Notes under the pieces: generated by a model
What the model saw: the letters and a program-made list of their open reading frames with translations, nothing else
Database searches by the model: none
What the model was told of the DNA's origin: nothing
Assembly: GCA_944324115.1 (NCBI GenBank)
Contig: CALUVB010000017.1
Span: forward strand, 1-57,219
DNA from: an uncultured Elusimicrobiales bacterium
GTDB lineage: Bacteria > Elusimicrobiota > Elusimicrobia > Elusimicrobiales > Elusimicrobiaceae
Direction of reading: 5' to 3'
DNA: 57,219 bases
Made by a program: the position numbers and the translations under genes
Shown: positions 1-7,947 of the stretch, piece after piece
Position numbering within the stretch: position 1 is the stretch's first letter
How the letters are laid out: each line of letters begins with the position of its first letter

Positions 1-771
1 CACGCCGCCCAGCGCCACTACATATTTGGGGCTGATGGCGGCTATCTGGCGCTCTATATATTTGCGGCAGACGGCAATTTCTCCGGCGTTGGGTGCGCGG
101 TCATTGCCGCGGGCTTCGGGGTCGGCGGGGTTGACCATCGGGTGGCATTTGGCAATATTGCCGATAAATACCTGTTCGCGTTTGAGTCCCATAGCGGCTA
201 TCATTTTGTCTAAAAGCTGTCCGGCCCGGCCGATAAACGGGCGGCCCTGGTGGTCTTCGTCAAAGCCGGGGCCCTCACCGATGAACATCAGTTCGGCCGC
301 GGGGTTGCCTTCGCCGGGTACGGCGTGAAGGCGCGTTTGGCCCAGCGGGCAGCGGCGGCAGGCATTAATTTCTTGGGCGATTTGGTCTAAAAGGGCTTGT
401 TTTTCCTGCGGGGTCACGGGGGCCTCCTGCGGGGAAGGTTGCTCAGACAACGGCGCAGACGGGCTTTGTGTGTCCGTTTGCGGCTGTGTTTGGGCCTCGT
501 TTGGGGCGGTTTGTTTGTCCTGGCGCAGGAAGCTGATGGTTAAGTGGTCCTGCGCGGGTGCGTCGTGTGCGGCGGAAGACAGCGGTTGCAGTTCAGGCGC
601 TTTAGCAGCAGAAGGCGTCGGCTGCGGCGCAGGGGAAACAGACACTGTTTGGCCCGCGGCAACGGCAGGCGCGGCGGCCTGAGGAAAGGCCGCCGGCGTC
701 AAATCGTCTTCTTCCCGACTGGCTAAAAAGGCTTTAAAATCGGCCGCCAGCGCGCGCACGCTGTCTTTCAT
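1..771 (-). CDS. Uracil-DNA glycosylase, family 4/5 type (3' part cut off by the window edge)
   Basis: Base-excision repair enzyme that removes uracil from DNA. Translated from position 771 it gives 257 residues and then leaves the window, so the C-terminal part is missing. The first ~120 residues are a Pro/Ala/Gln-rich low-complexity stretch. The catalytic domain follows: an iron-sulfur cysteine pair (CRRCPLGQTR), the active-site block GEGPGFDEDHQGRPFIGRAG and a further cysteine in NIAKCHP. These are hallmarks of Fe-S family 4/5 UDGs; I cannot separate the two without the C-terminus. The long N-terminal extension is unusual, since typical family members are about 200 residues. It starts one base after the rpoZ stop, so it is probably co-transcribed with gmk and rpoZ. 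Confidence 0.9.
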   Translation of the reverse strand, partial: MKDSVRALAADFKAFLASREEDDLTPAAFPQAAAPAVAAGQTVSVSPAPQPTPSAAKAPELQPLSSAAHDAPAQDHLTISFLRQDKQTAPNEAQTQPQTDTQSPSAPLSEQPSPQEAPVTPQEKQALLDQIAQEINACRRCPLGQTRLHAVPGEGNPAAELMFIGEGPGFDEDHQGRPFIGRAGQLLDKMIAAMGLKREQVFIGNIAKCHPMVNPADPEARGNDRAPNAGEIAVCRKYIERQIAAISPKYVVALGGV

Positions 772-772
772 A

Positions 773-1072
773 CTACAGTTTCATCGGTTCTTTGGCTTTA
801 CGTTCGGCTTCTTTGCGGGCTTCTTCCTGCGCTTTTAATTCAGCTTCCAAGTTCTGGCGGCTGATTTCCAGCACGGCGTCTTTGCTCATACGGCCCGAAA
901 GAATGTCGTCCAAGGCCACTTTGATGACCACAGCGGTAGGCTGGTTTTTGTATTCGCTTTTCTTTTTAAGCTCTTTGGCCCAGATGGACGCAAGCACCAC
1001 TGCGTCGTAGCGGTCTCCGTCAAAGTTCATCAGTTCGGACTCAAAGTTTTTATCGGTTTTGGTGTTGGACAT
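773..1072 (-). CDS. rpoZ: RNA polymerase omega subunit
   Basis: Small subunit that helps assemble and stabilise the RNA polymerase core by clamping beta prime. The 99-residue product has the omega/Rpb6 core DRYDAVVLASIWAKELKK at residues ~20-38 and PTAVVIKVALDDILSG further on. The C-terminus is a charged Glu/Ala/Lys-rich helix, as in other omegas. The start at 1072 has a GGAG ribosome site a few bases upstream. It lies between gmk (gap 9 bases) and the uracil-DNA glycosylase (gap 1 base). The gmk-rpoZ order is widespread in bacteria and supports the assignment. Confidence 0.93.
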   Translation of the reverse strand: MSNTKTDKNFESELMNFDGDRYDAVVLASIWAKELKKKSEYKNQPTAVVIKVALDDILSGRMSKDAVLEISRQNLEAELKAQEEARKEAERKAKEPMKL

Positions 1073-1081
1073 TTCTTTCTC

Positions 1082-1681
1082 CTAAATAACTTTGGATACT
1101 TTTAAATCTTTCAAGTTGCGCAGCGTTTTGAGTTTTTCGGCACGGATGACGGCTGCCGTGTCGGATACGGCTTTTTTCAAATCGTCATTAAGCACCACAT
1201 AATGGTAATTCTTAATTTCTTTTAGTTCTTTTTTGGCCGTTTTTAAGCGCAGGGCCACGTCCTGCGTATGGTCTTTGCGGGCGGCAATACGTTCTTTGAG
1301 CACTTGCAGGCTGGGCGGAACAATAAAAATTTTGACCGCCTGCGGATACTTGCCCGATACCGTGCGGGCCCCTTGCACGTCTATTACCAGCACGGGGCAA
1401 AGGCCTTGCTTGATTACGCCGTCCACCGATTTTTTAGGAATGCCGTAATAGTGCGCGTGCACTTTGGCCCATTCCAGCATATGACCCTTTTCAATGGCGG
1501 TTAAGAATTGTTTTTCCGTCCAAAAATGGTAGTCCCTGCCGTCTTTTTCGCCGGTGCGCGGGGCGCGTGTGGTGGCCGTAACCACGCGGCGGAGCGTTTT
1601 GTCTTTTTTAAGCAAATGCTGCACCACGGTGGTTTTGCCGCCGCCGGAAGGGGAAGAAATAATAATGGGAAAAGGTTTCAT
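1082..1681 (-). CDS. gmk: Guanylate kinase
   Basis: Phosphorylates GMP to GDP with ATP in purine nucleotide synthesis; cytoplasmic. The product is 199 residues, normal for the family. The P-loop SSPSGGGKTT sits at residues 9-18, followed by the GMP-binding stretch RAPRTGEKDGRDYHF and the conserved VLVIDVQGA block. The frame is open 93 bases further upstream, but I chose the ATG at 1681 because it starts the protein just before the P-loop as in other Gmk proteins; the longer version would add a 31-residue unrelated tail. It is followed closely by rpoZ. Confidence 0.95.
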   Translation of the reverse strand: MKPFPIIISSPSGGGKTTVVQHLLKKDKTLRRVVTATTRAPRTGEKDGRDYHFWTEKQFLTAIEKGHMLEWAKVHAHYYGIPKKSVDGVIKQGLCPVLVIDVQGARTVSGKYPQAVKIFIVPPSLQVLKERIAARKDHTQDVALRLKTAKKELKEIKNYHYVVLNDDLKKAVSDTAAVIRAEKLKTLRNLKDLKVSKVI

Positions 1682-1736
1682 TTTCTTTATTTTAGTAAAT
1701 CTGAACCGTCCGGTAAAGAGCGGCGGCGTAATTTTA

Positions 1737-2327
1737 CTACACTTGTTTAAAGCCGGAGTTGGCCGCCGCGGCAAGAAAGTTTTCTATTTCTTTATGTTGG
1801 TATTTTTTGGCTACGTCTAAAGGGGGCAGGCCGGCCGAATCGCGCAAATGGGGGTTGGCCCCGTGGCGCAGCAAAAGACGGATGACCCTTGTTTTGCTTT
1901 GACAGGCGGCCGCGGCGTGCAAGGGCGAGCCGCCAAAATTGTCCAGCGCGTCTATTTCGGCCCCGTTCCGCAGCAGAAATAAACACATTGCCGGCTGATT
2001 GCATTCGGCCGCAATATGCAGGGGCGTTTGGCCGTCGTCTGTTTCGTGGGCTACGGTATAGTCTTGGTCCAACAGTTTGTCGGCGGTATAAAAATCGTTC
2101 CAGAAAACGGCCTGATGCAGCGGAAAGCGCTGCAATTCTTTCGTCAAAAATTCAATAATTTCCGCATTGACCCCGCGGTGCAGGCCCACACGCCACAGCA
2201 TACGCATCAGTATCGGGCGGGTAAAATAAAACACTACCGCCAAAGCCATACACAGCAAGAGCCCGCCCCAAGTGGGGTTGAGCCAAAAAAAGCAAAACAA
2301 AAAAATAAAGAATAAAAGCCACGTCAT
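1737..2327 (-). CDS. Membrane-anchored ankyrin-repeat protein (copy B)
   Basis: A 196-residue protein with two hydrophobic N-terminal helices (residues ~2-35) and then about four ankyrin repeats. The clearest repeats are DGQTPLHIAAECNQPAMCLF, FGGSPLHAAAACQSKTRVIR and SAGLPPLDVAKKYQHKEIEN. Ankyrin repeats bind proteins, so this is probably a scaffold or inhibitor held at the inner membrane, with the repeats on the cytoplasmic side if the hairpin topology is right. It is the last gene of a (membrane protein + ankyrin protein) unit that occurs twice in a row at 1737-4227. No enzyme motif is seen and the function is unknown. Confidence 0.8.
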   Translation of the reverse strand: MTWLLFFIFLFCFFWLNPTWGGLLLCMALAVVFYFTRPILMRMLWRVGLHRGVNAEIIEFLTKELQRFPLHQAVFWNDFYTADKLLDQDYTVAHETDDGQTPLHIAAECNQPAMCLFLLRNGAEIDALDNFGGSPLHAAAACQSKTRVIRLLLRHGANPHLRDSAGLPPLDVAKKYQHKEIENFLAAAANSGFKQV

Positions 2328-2528
2328 AGGCCCTCTTGCCGTTTTTATTTATAAGTTTAATGCTTTGACGGAAAAGTGTCAATATTTTAAGGCAAAACCC
2401 CGCCTGTAAAAGCGAGGTTTGCAAACGGGGTTAAAATTATCGGGCTGGCGTTCATCCGGCATTTTTTGTGCCAGTTGCCCGCACAAAAAGAAGCCTGCCT
2501 GCGCGGCGGACGCACACGGCGGTTTTGG

Positions 2529-3056
2529 CTATTTGATGTTAACCTCTACGCCGTTGGCCCGTGCGTGTGTTTCAAGGGCTTGGGCAAAGGTCATCTTTTG
2601 GCTTTTGAGGGCAAGCGGCCAGTTAAAAACCCATTCCGTAATCGGTTGGCGGAAGAACCACAAGAGCCGTCTGTAGGCATAGGAGCCTTTTTTCAAAAAT
2701 AAATGTATTTGAAAAAAGGACTGCCTTTTTATCTGCACCTGTTCTATGTTTATTTTGGCTATTTTTTCCCAGCCGATCGGTTCTATAAAAGCCAATAAAA
2801 AAGAGGTGCCGATGCCGCTTGCGCTTATTTTAATAGACGAAAAAATCAGCAGCAAAAAAGTAATGCCGCACACAAATAAAAGCAGTTTGAAAAGGAAGGG
2901 GGGAATATAAAATTCTGCCTGTACGCCGTTTGTTACAGCGTCAAGCAGCCCTCCTGAAGCCAGCAGGCCAAAACAGCCCAGACCCAATGTCAAAAAAAGA
3001 AGTTTGGATAAAAAAGAAGAACTAAAAACGATTTGCCGGTTTACTTTTTTATTCAT
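2529..3056 (-). CDS. Small membrane protein with two helices and a PH-like/STM3941-like soluble part (copy B)
   Basis: A 175-residue protein with two transmembrane helices (about residues 16-36 and 52-76). A soluble beta-rich half begins KISASGIGTSFLLAFIEPIG and continues WEKIAKI. The layout (two helices, then a strand-rich domain with a Trp-Glu-Ile motif) resembles STM3941-type or bacterial PH-like membrane proteins; that family label is an inference from pattern. It is a diverged paralogue of the protein at 3721-4227, which has KMTPSGIQGPICLAPVPWHEI in the same place. An ankyrin gene follows it, as with the other copy. Specific role unknown. Confidence 0.65.
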   Translation of the reverse strand: MNKKVNRQIVFSSSFLSKLLFLTLGLGCFGLLASGGLLDAVTNGVQAEFYIPPFLFKLLLFVCGITFLLLIFSSIKISASGIGTSFLLAFIEPIGWEKIAKINIEQVQIKRQSFFQIHLFLKKGSYAYRRLLWFFRQPITEWVFNWPLALKSQKMTFAQALETHARANGVEVNIK

Positions 3057-3133
3057 TTAATGAACCTCTGTCAAAAGTTTGCTCGGCCGAATTAATGGCC
3101 GCGAACTGCCAAAAAGCGGTTTTTGTTATTTTA

Positions 3134-3721
3134 CTACATATGTGCCGTGTTTTGGTTTTTGTTATAGTACGACTGTAAAAACTGAAAGGTTTCCTGGCGG
3201 TTAAAGAGCGCGGCATAGTCTGCAGGGGTTTTTCCGCCAGCGTCCTGCGTTTGTAAATCGGCCCCCAGTGCAAGCAGTTTGGCACAAAATTTTGTGCGCC
3301 CCAGTGCGGCGGCTATGTGCAGGGGGGTAATGCCGTTATGTATGGGGGCGTTAATGGCTTGAATACGGGTATCTTCCGGCAAAAAGCGCAGGTTGGCCAT
3401 TTTGTCTTCTCTTTGTTCCACCACAGCTTTGGCCAATGGAGCTTTGTAAATAAAGTTCAGCAATTCCGGCGAGAAAACTTTAGCCGCTTGTTTATGTGTG
3501 ATTTTATTGTTAAACACAAGCGCTATTTTAAAAAGCACCCATAAAACCACGCAAATAACCGCAAACAGACCTATTTTCAAATCTATTAAAGAAATGCCTG
3601 CAGATCCCTGTGCGTTTATCTTGTTTACCAAACTGCCAAAACCCAAAATACAACCCACAAAAACAGCACCGGCAAGAATACCCCAAAACAACAGCCACAA
3701 ACGGTCTTTTATTTTGTGCAT
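3134..3721 (-). CDS. Membrane-anchored ankyrin-repeat protein (copy A)
   Basis: A 195-residue protein with two transmembrane helices (about residues 9-33 and 48-70), a linker, and then ankyrin repeats such as NGITPLHIAAALGRTKFCAK and AGGKTPADYAALFNRQET. The frame opens earlier (3742), but the ATG at 3721 overlaps the upstream stop as TAATG and has GGAG eight bases in front of it, so this start is preferred and indicates translational coupling. Paired with the membrane protein upstream, it forms the first copy of the duplicated unit. Copy B (1737-2327) shares the architecture but has diverged strongly in sequence. Confidence 0.78.
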   Translation of the reverse strand: MHKIKDRLWLLFWGILAGAVFVGCILGFGSLVNKINAQGSAGISLIDLKIGLFAVICVVLWVLFKIALVFNNKITHKQAAKVFSPELLNFIYKAPLAKAVVEQREDKMANLRFLPEDTRIQAINAPIHNGITPLHIAAALGRTKFCAKLLALGADLQTQDAGGKTPADYAALFNRQETFQFLQSYYNKNQNTAHM

Positions 3722-4227
3722 TATTTTTTCTCCAAGATGCAATGTTGTTTTACTGCGTCCAAAATTTTCTGCTGATTGTCGGCATTATACTGGCTAAGAA
3801 CAATGGCAAAGGACTTTTGGTTGGCGGGGAACAGATAGCATATACGTACGCGCGCCAAGCACCCCTCTTTCATATGAAAAACCAAAATCTGTGTGTGGCG
3901 TATTTTATGGTATTCTACGCGTCTGATTTCGTGCCAAGGCACGGGAGCAAGGCAGATGGGGCCCTGAATGCCCGAAGGCGTCATTTTAACTTTATAAGGC
4001 GCCAAAAAAACAAGTAAGGCCACCACGCCCATTCCGCCAAAGAGCAGCTTGAGCAAAAAGAGGCTGCTCTCTATAGAAAAGAGCCCGAGGCTTTGGCTTT
4101 GGTCCTGTGCAATCTGCGGGAGAAAATCTGTTGCAAAAGCAAACCATAAACAAAAAAGCCCGAACAATAAAATCAATATTTTATTGAAAGGATAGGGTTT
4201 GATAATGATGTCGGAGGAATTAGGCAT
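3721..4227 (-). CDS. Small membrane protein with two helices and a PH-like/STM3941-like soluble part (copy A)
   Basis: A 168-residue protein with two hydrophobic helices (about residues 14-32 and 56-77), then a soluble part with KMTPSGIQG, a WHEIRRVEY segment and FHMKEG. It is paralogous to copy B at 2529-3056. An ATG at 4260 is in frame but lies inside the stem of the ppdK terminator, so translation almost certainly starts at 4227, where GGA precedes the ATG. The stop overlaps the ankyrin start by one base. No catalytic residues are evident; function unknown. Confidence 0.65.
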   Translation of the reverse strand: MPNSSDIIIKPYPFNKILILLFGLFCLWFAFATDFLPQIAQDQSQSLGLFSIESSLFLLKLLFGGMGVVALLVFLAPYKVKMTPSGIQGPICLAPVPWHEIRRVEYHKIRHTQILVFHMKEGCLARVRICYLFPANQKSFAIVLSQYNADNQQKILDAVKQHCILEKK

Positions 4228-4235
4228 ATAAAGTC

Positions 4236-4268
4236 CAAAAAATCCCGCCTTGTTTCGCACAAGGCGGG
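4236..4268 (-). terminator. Intrinsic terminator of ppdK
   Basis: On the minus strand a perfect 10-bp stem (4244-4253 with 4259-4268, CCCGCCTTGT pairing ACAAGGCGGG) with a 5-base loop is followed by six U residues (4237-4242). It lies 17 bases after the ppdK stop and just before the start of the next gene, so the downstream membrane/ankyrin genes probably need read-through or their own promoter. Confidence 0.9.
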
Positions 4269-4284
4269 ACAGTTGCCATATTTT

Positions 4285-7080
4285 TTATTTGCGTTTCTTG
4301 GCCAAGGCCTCTTTGGCGGCAGCCTGAGCGGCAGCCAAGCGGGCTATGGGCACGCGGAACGGCGAGCAGGAGACGTAGTTGAACCCTTCGCGGTGGCAGA
4401 ATTCCACACTTTCGGGGTCGCCGCCGTGTTCGCCGCAGATACCGATTTTCAGGTTCGGTTTGGCGTCGCGTCCTTCGGCCACGGCGTGTTCAATCAGCAT
4501 CCCTACGCCGCGCTGGTCCAAGGTTTGGAACGGGTCGGCGTCCAAAATACCCTGTTTGAGGTATTCGGGCAGGAAAGCCCCGATGTCGTCGCGGGAGAAG
4601 CCAAACGTCATCTGCGTCAGGTCGTTGGTACCGAAAGAGAAGAAGTCCGCTTCCTGCGCCACTTCGTAAGCCAACACGGCCGCGCGCGGAATTTCAATCA
4701 TCGTACCGACGGAGAAGTTGAGCTTTTTCACTTTCGTTTTGGCTACCACTTCGTCGTAGACTTTGCGGATAATTTCTTTCTGTTTGATGATTTCGTTCAC
4801 GTCGCAGGTCAGCGGAATCATCACTTCGGGCACGGCTTTGACGCCTTCTTTAATCAGTTCGGCGGCCGCTTCAAAAATAGCGCGGGACTGCATTTGCGTA
4901 ATTTCCGGATAGGTCACCCCCAAGCGGATACCGCGGTGGCCCATCATCGGGTTCACTTCGTGCAGGCCGGCAGCGCGTTCCTGGAAGGTCTTCATATCAA
5001 TATCCAGCGCCTGAGCCAATTCGTGCTGTTTAGCCAGCAGGGTGGGAACAAATTCGTGCAAGGGGGGGTCCATCAGGCGGATCGTAACGCTGTAGGGCGC
5101 CATAGCCTTGATGGTTTCCTTGATATTCTTCTTCATATACGGGAAGAGTTCTTCCACCGCGGCCTTGCGTTCAATTTCGTTGCCGGCTAAAATCATCTTG
5201 CGCAGAATGAACAACGGTTCATCGGAATTTTTGCCGTAGAACATATGTTCAATGCGGAACAGGCCGATGCCTTCTGCCCCGAATTTGCGCGCATTGACGG
5301 CGTCTTCGGGCGTGTCGGCATTGGCGCGCACCTTCATCGTGCGGATAGAGTCGGCCAATTTCAGGAAAGCGGCCAAGTTTTTGTTGCCTTCGCCGGCTTC
5401 CAACATTTTCAGGGCGCCTTCATACACCCAGCCTTTGGTGCCGTTAAGGGTGAGGTGGTCGCCTTCTTTAAAGGTTTTGCCGCCCATTTTGACGGTCTTT
5501 TTGGCACTGTCCAATTCCAGTTCACTGCAGCCTACGATGCAGCATTTGCCCCAGCCGCGGGCCACCAAAGCCGCGTGGGAGGTCATACCGCCGCGCTGCG
5601 TCAAAATACCGGCTGCGGCACGCATACCTTCAATGTCTTCGGGGTTGGTTTCCTCGCGGATTAAAATGGCGTTTTCGCCTTTGGCTTGTAATTTGATGGC
5701 ATCTTCGGAGTTAAACACAATTTTGCCGCTGGCGCCGCCGGGGCCGGCAGGCAGACCCTGCGCAATGGGTTTGGCTTGCGCTTCGGCCTTGGGGTCAATG
5801 GCGGGCAGGAGCAGTTCGCCCAGCTGATGCGGGGTTACGCGCAGAACAGCCGTTTCTTTGTTAATCAGGCGTTCTTTAAGCATATCCAGCGCCATTTGCA
5901 CGGCAGCGGTGCCGTTGCGTTTGCCTACGCGGCACTGCAGCATCCACAGCGTGCCGTGTTCAATGGTAAACTCAATATCCAGCATATCGTGGAAATGTTT
6001 TTCCAGCCGTTTTTGAATATTGTCCAATTCCTTATACACTTTGGGCATCACTTTCTCCAGCGTGGGCAAGTGAGCAGAGTGCGCATTGGCAGACCATTTG
6101 TTCATCGGGGAGGGGGTGCGGATACCGGCCACCACGTCTTCGCCCTGGGCGTTGATTAAATATTCGCCGTAGAAATGGCTGTCGCCGTTGCCCGGGTTGC
6201 GGGTAAAGGCCACGCCGGTGGCGGAAGTGTCGCCCATGTTGCCAAACACCATGGTTTGCACGTTGACGGCGGTGCCCCAATCGTGCGGAATGTTTTCAAT
6301 GTTGCGGTAGGCGATGGCGCGTTTGCCGTTCCAAGAAGCAAACACCGCGCCAATGGCGCCCCAGAGCTGTTCGGTCGGGTCATCGGGAAATTCTTTGCCC
6401 AAAACTTTTTTGACCGTTTTCTTAAATTCAACGCACAGTTTTTTCAGTTCTTCAGCCGGAATGCCCGTATCGTCTTTGACGCCCAGCTTGGCTTTCACTT
6501 CGCCCATCATGCCGTCTAAGATTTTGCGGATACCTTCGCCGTCTTTGGGTTCAATGCCGGCGGCCTTTTCCATCACCACGTCGGAATACATCATAATCAA
6601 GCGGCGGTACGCGTCATATACAAAGCGTTCGTCGCCAGTTTTGGCAATCATGCCCGGAATGGTTTTTTCCGTCAAGCCAATGTTCAAAATTGTTTCCATC
6701 ATGCCCGGCATGGAAGCGCGCGCGCCGGAGCGTACGGACACCAAGAGGGGGTTTTTGTCAGAACCGAATTCTTTTTTAGTCAATTTTTCAACTTTTTTAA
6801 GGTTGGCTTCTACATCAGCTTTTAAGGTTTTAGGGTAAGTTCTTTTATTGTTCCAATAATGGGTGCAGACTTCGGTGGTAATTGTAAATCCCGGAGGAAC
6901 GGGCAGTTTTAGCTGGCCGGCCATTTCAGCCAAGTTGGCGCCTTTGCCGCCCAACAATTCTTTCATCTTGCCGTTTCCGTCGGCTTTTCCGCCGCCGAAA
7001 GCATATACCATTTTAACGGATTTCTTTGCCGCCGGTTTAACAGCTTTTTTGGCGGACTTTGTTACAGTTTTCTTTGCCAT
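4285..7080 (-). CDS. ppdK: Pyruvate, phosphate dikinase
   Basis: Interconverts pyruvate, ATP and phosphate with PEP, AMP and pyrophosphate. In anaerobes it often works in glycolysis, making extra ATP when pyrophosphate is supplied. The product is 931 residues, slightly longer than the usual ~880-900. In order: an N-terminal nucleotide-binding domain (GGGKADGNGKMKELLGGKGA), the swivelling phosphohistidine domain with GGMTSHAALVARGWGKCC, and the PEP/pyruvate barrel ending GICGEHGGDPESVEF. The extra length is partly a ~23-residue Lys/Ala-rich tail before MVYAFGGG, resembling that on the BCCP at 12375. A pyruvate kinase is also in this window (48297-49715), and a pyrophosphatase (27305-27883) would compete for pyrophosphate. 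Confidence 0.97.
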   Translation of the reverse strand: MAKKTVTKSAKKAVKPAAKKSVKMVYAFGGGKADGNGKMKELLGGKGANLAEMAGQLKLPVPPGFTITTEVCTHYWNNKRTYPKTLKADVEANLKKVEKLTKKEFGSDKNPLLVSVRSGARASMPGMMETILNIGLTEKTIPGMIAKTGDERFVYDAYRRLIMMYSDVVMEKAAGIEPKDGEGIRKILDGMMGEVKAKLGVKDDTGIPAEELKKLCVEFKKTVKKVLGKEFPDDPTEQLWGAIGAVFASWNGKRAIAYRNIENIPHDWGTAVNVQTMVFGNMGDTSATGVAFTRNPGNGDSHFYGEYLINAQGEDVVAGIRTPSPMNKWSANAHSAHLPTLEKVMPKVYKELDNIQKRLEKHFHDMLDIEFTIEHGTLWMLQCRVGKRNGTAAVQMALDMLKERLINKETAVLRVTPHQLGELLLPAIDPKAEAQAKPIAQGLPAGPGGASGKIVFNSEDAIKLQAKGENAILIREETNPEDIEGMRAAAGILTQRGGMTSHAALVARGWGKCCIVGCSELELDSAKKTVKMGGKTFKEGDHLTLNGTKGWVYEGALKMLEAGEGNKNLAAFLKLADSIRTMKVRANADTPEDAVNARKFGAEGIGLFRIEHMFYGKNSDEPLFILRKMILAGNEIERKAAVEELFPYMKKNIKETIKAMAPYSVTIRLMDPPLHEFVPTLLAKQHELAQALDIDMKTFQERAAGLHEVNPMMGHRGIRLGVTYPEITQMQSRAIFEAAAELIKEGVKAVPEVMIPLTCDVNEIIKQKEIIRKVYDEVVAKTKVKKLNFSVGTMIEIPRAAVLAYEVAQEADFFSFGTNDLTQMTFGFSRDDIGAFLPEYLKQGILDADPFQTLDQRGVGMLIEHAVAEGRDAKPNLKIGICGEHGGDPESVEFCHREGFNYVSCSPFRVPIARLAAAQAAAKEALAKKRK

Positions 7081-7158
7081 TTTCCATTTTTCTCCGTAAA
7101 GAATAGCGTGCGGGGCCTTACAACACCCCGTAAAACAGGTTTTGCACTTTCATATTGT

Positions 7159-7164
7159 ATTATA
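7159..7164 (-). promoter_or_regulatory. Putative -10 box of the ppdK promoter
   Basis: A perfect TATAAT lies on the minus strand about 80 bases upstream of the ppdK start. No good -35 box is visible at the right distance, so the call rests on the -10 hexamer and on this being the only AT-rich gap upstream of ppdK. Confidence 0.4.
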
Positions 7165-7223
7165 TTTCCTATTTAAAGGAAAGATTTTTTTTGAGGAGGG
7201 GAAAATGAATTTTGGAGAGGGTG

Positions 7224-7325
7224 GGTCCTAGGACCTAATTTGGGCTGGGTCTTTAGTTAAAGAAAAGAGGGTCTGCTCTTTGTAGTCCCGCTGGGTCCAA
7301 AAAATGCCTCTTTTTGGGTCCAACG
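7224..7325. other. Intergenic cluster of GGGTCC/GGGTCT words with a palindrome
   Basis: The stretch between ppdK and the next gene holds no coding sequence I can support. It has a perfect 12-base palindrome GGTCCTAGGACC (7224-7235) and several GGGTCC or GGGTCT words (near 7223, 7246, 7291, 7314). Two of them, CTGGGTCC and TTGGGTCC, flank a CCAAAAA/TTTTTGG inverted repeat. A related word cluster occurs at 13528-13556. It could be an operator array, a decayed repeat or chance; nothing here decides. Confidence 0.35.
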
Positions 7326-7337
7326 ACCCTGGTTGCT

Positions 7338-7366
7338 TTGCTCAGTAAAAGCTATTCTGTTATTAA
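7338..7366 (+). promoter_or_regulatory. Possible sigma70 promoter for the small protein at 7402
   Basis: TTGCTC (7338-7343) and TATTAA (7361-7366) are separated by 17 bases and lie about 35 bases upstream of the start codon. Both boxes are imperfect, so this is a weak prediction. Confidence 0.3.
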
Positions 7367-7401
7367 GAAAGCAAGAATGCATGGAAACAAAAGAGGCTGT
7401 T

Positions 7402-7578
7402 ATGACACAAAATACTATACTAATGACCCGCAAAGTACAACTAATGAAGAAACGCCGTTTGGAACGTGAAATCAGCTGGGTCAAACGTGAATTTAACGAT
7501 TTCAAAACCCTCAGTGATATTGAAATATATAATACAGAACGCTATGCCAGCTTGCATTTAGGCGTCAGTTTTATCTGA
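7402..7578 (+). CDS. Small basic protein of unknown function (58 aa)
   Basis: A 58-residue open frame with a basic, probably helical centre (MTRKVQLMKKRRLEREISW) and a C-terminal YASLHLGVSF. The frame is open upstream, but the ATG at 7402 is preferred because GAGG precedes it by a few bases. A strong terminator follows 31 bases after the stop and a plausible promoter lies upstream, so it looks like a self-contained transcription unit. I recognise no family. The alternative is that the real product is an RNA ending at the same terminator. Confidence 0.45.
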   Translation: MTQNTILMTRKVQLMKKRRLEREISWVKREFNDFKTLSDIEIYNTERYASLHLGVSFI

Positions 7579-7608
7579 TTTTTTTCATACCTCCTCCTAC
7601 AAAACCCT

Positions 7609-7652
7609 CACCCGCCGGGTTCATAACCCTCCCGGCGGGTGTTCCTTTTTTT
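7609..7652 (+). terminator. Intrinsic terminator after the 58-aa gene
   Basis: A perfect 11-bp GC-rich stem (7609-7619 with 7631-7641, CACCCGCCGGG pairing CCCGGCGGGTG) with an 11-base loop is followed by a run of eight T residues. Confidence 0.88.
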
Positions 7653-7947
7653 CAAGTGGCGCTATTCCGTTCATCTTTTGGGGGGGAGAAAGGGGCTTTG
7701 GAATGAATGTTTGCAGGTGTATAAACGTCTCTTGTGGCAATTTGCGCCCTCATTTCGCTTGGTTTGGTTGCGTCTGCTCAGATTCAGCGGCGGCAGAGGC
7801 GGGTGGATATCGTTTTTCTTACCCAGACTGGGGGGAAGGTGATGTAAATTTAGCTTGTGGCAGAGCGTTTTTCCCATATTTAGGCGATAGCAAATACCTT
7901 ACAGGGGAAAACGCGGCTGCGCCGTACAACTTTTTATACCGCTGTTT
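7653..7947. other. Intergenic stretch without a recognisable gene
   Basis: About 300 bases between the terminator at 7609-7652 and a predicted promoter. Short open frames exist on both strands but have no family resemblance, no convincing ribosome sites and unnatural composition (Pro/Arg-rich or Trp/Gly-rich). I looked for SRP RNA, tmRNA and RNase P core words and did not see them. Confidence 0.5.

Noticed and set aside
4227-4260. Earlier ATG at 4260 for the membrane protein ending at 3721
   Set aside because: It lies inside the ppdK terminator stem and would add an unrelated 11-residue tail; the ATG at 4227 has a better ribosome site.
4273-5190. Plus-strand frame of 305 codons opposite ppdK
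   Set aside because: It is the antisense of a highly conserved enzyme, rich in His/Phe/Gln/Gly, without a ribosome site.
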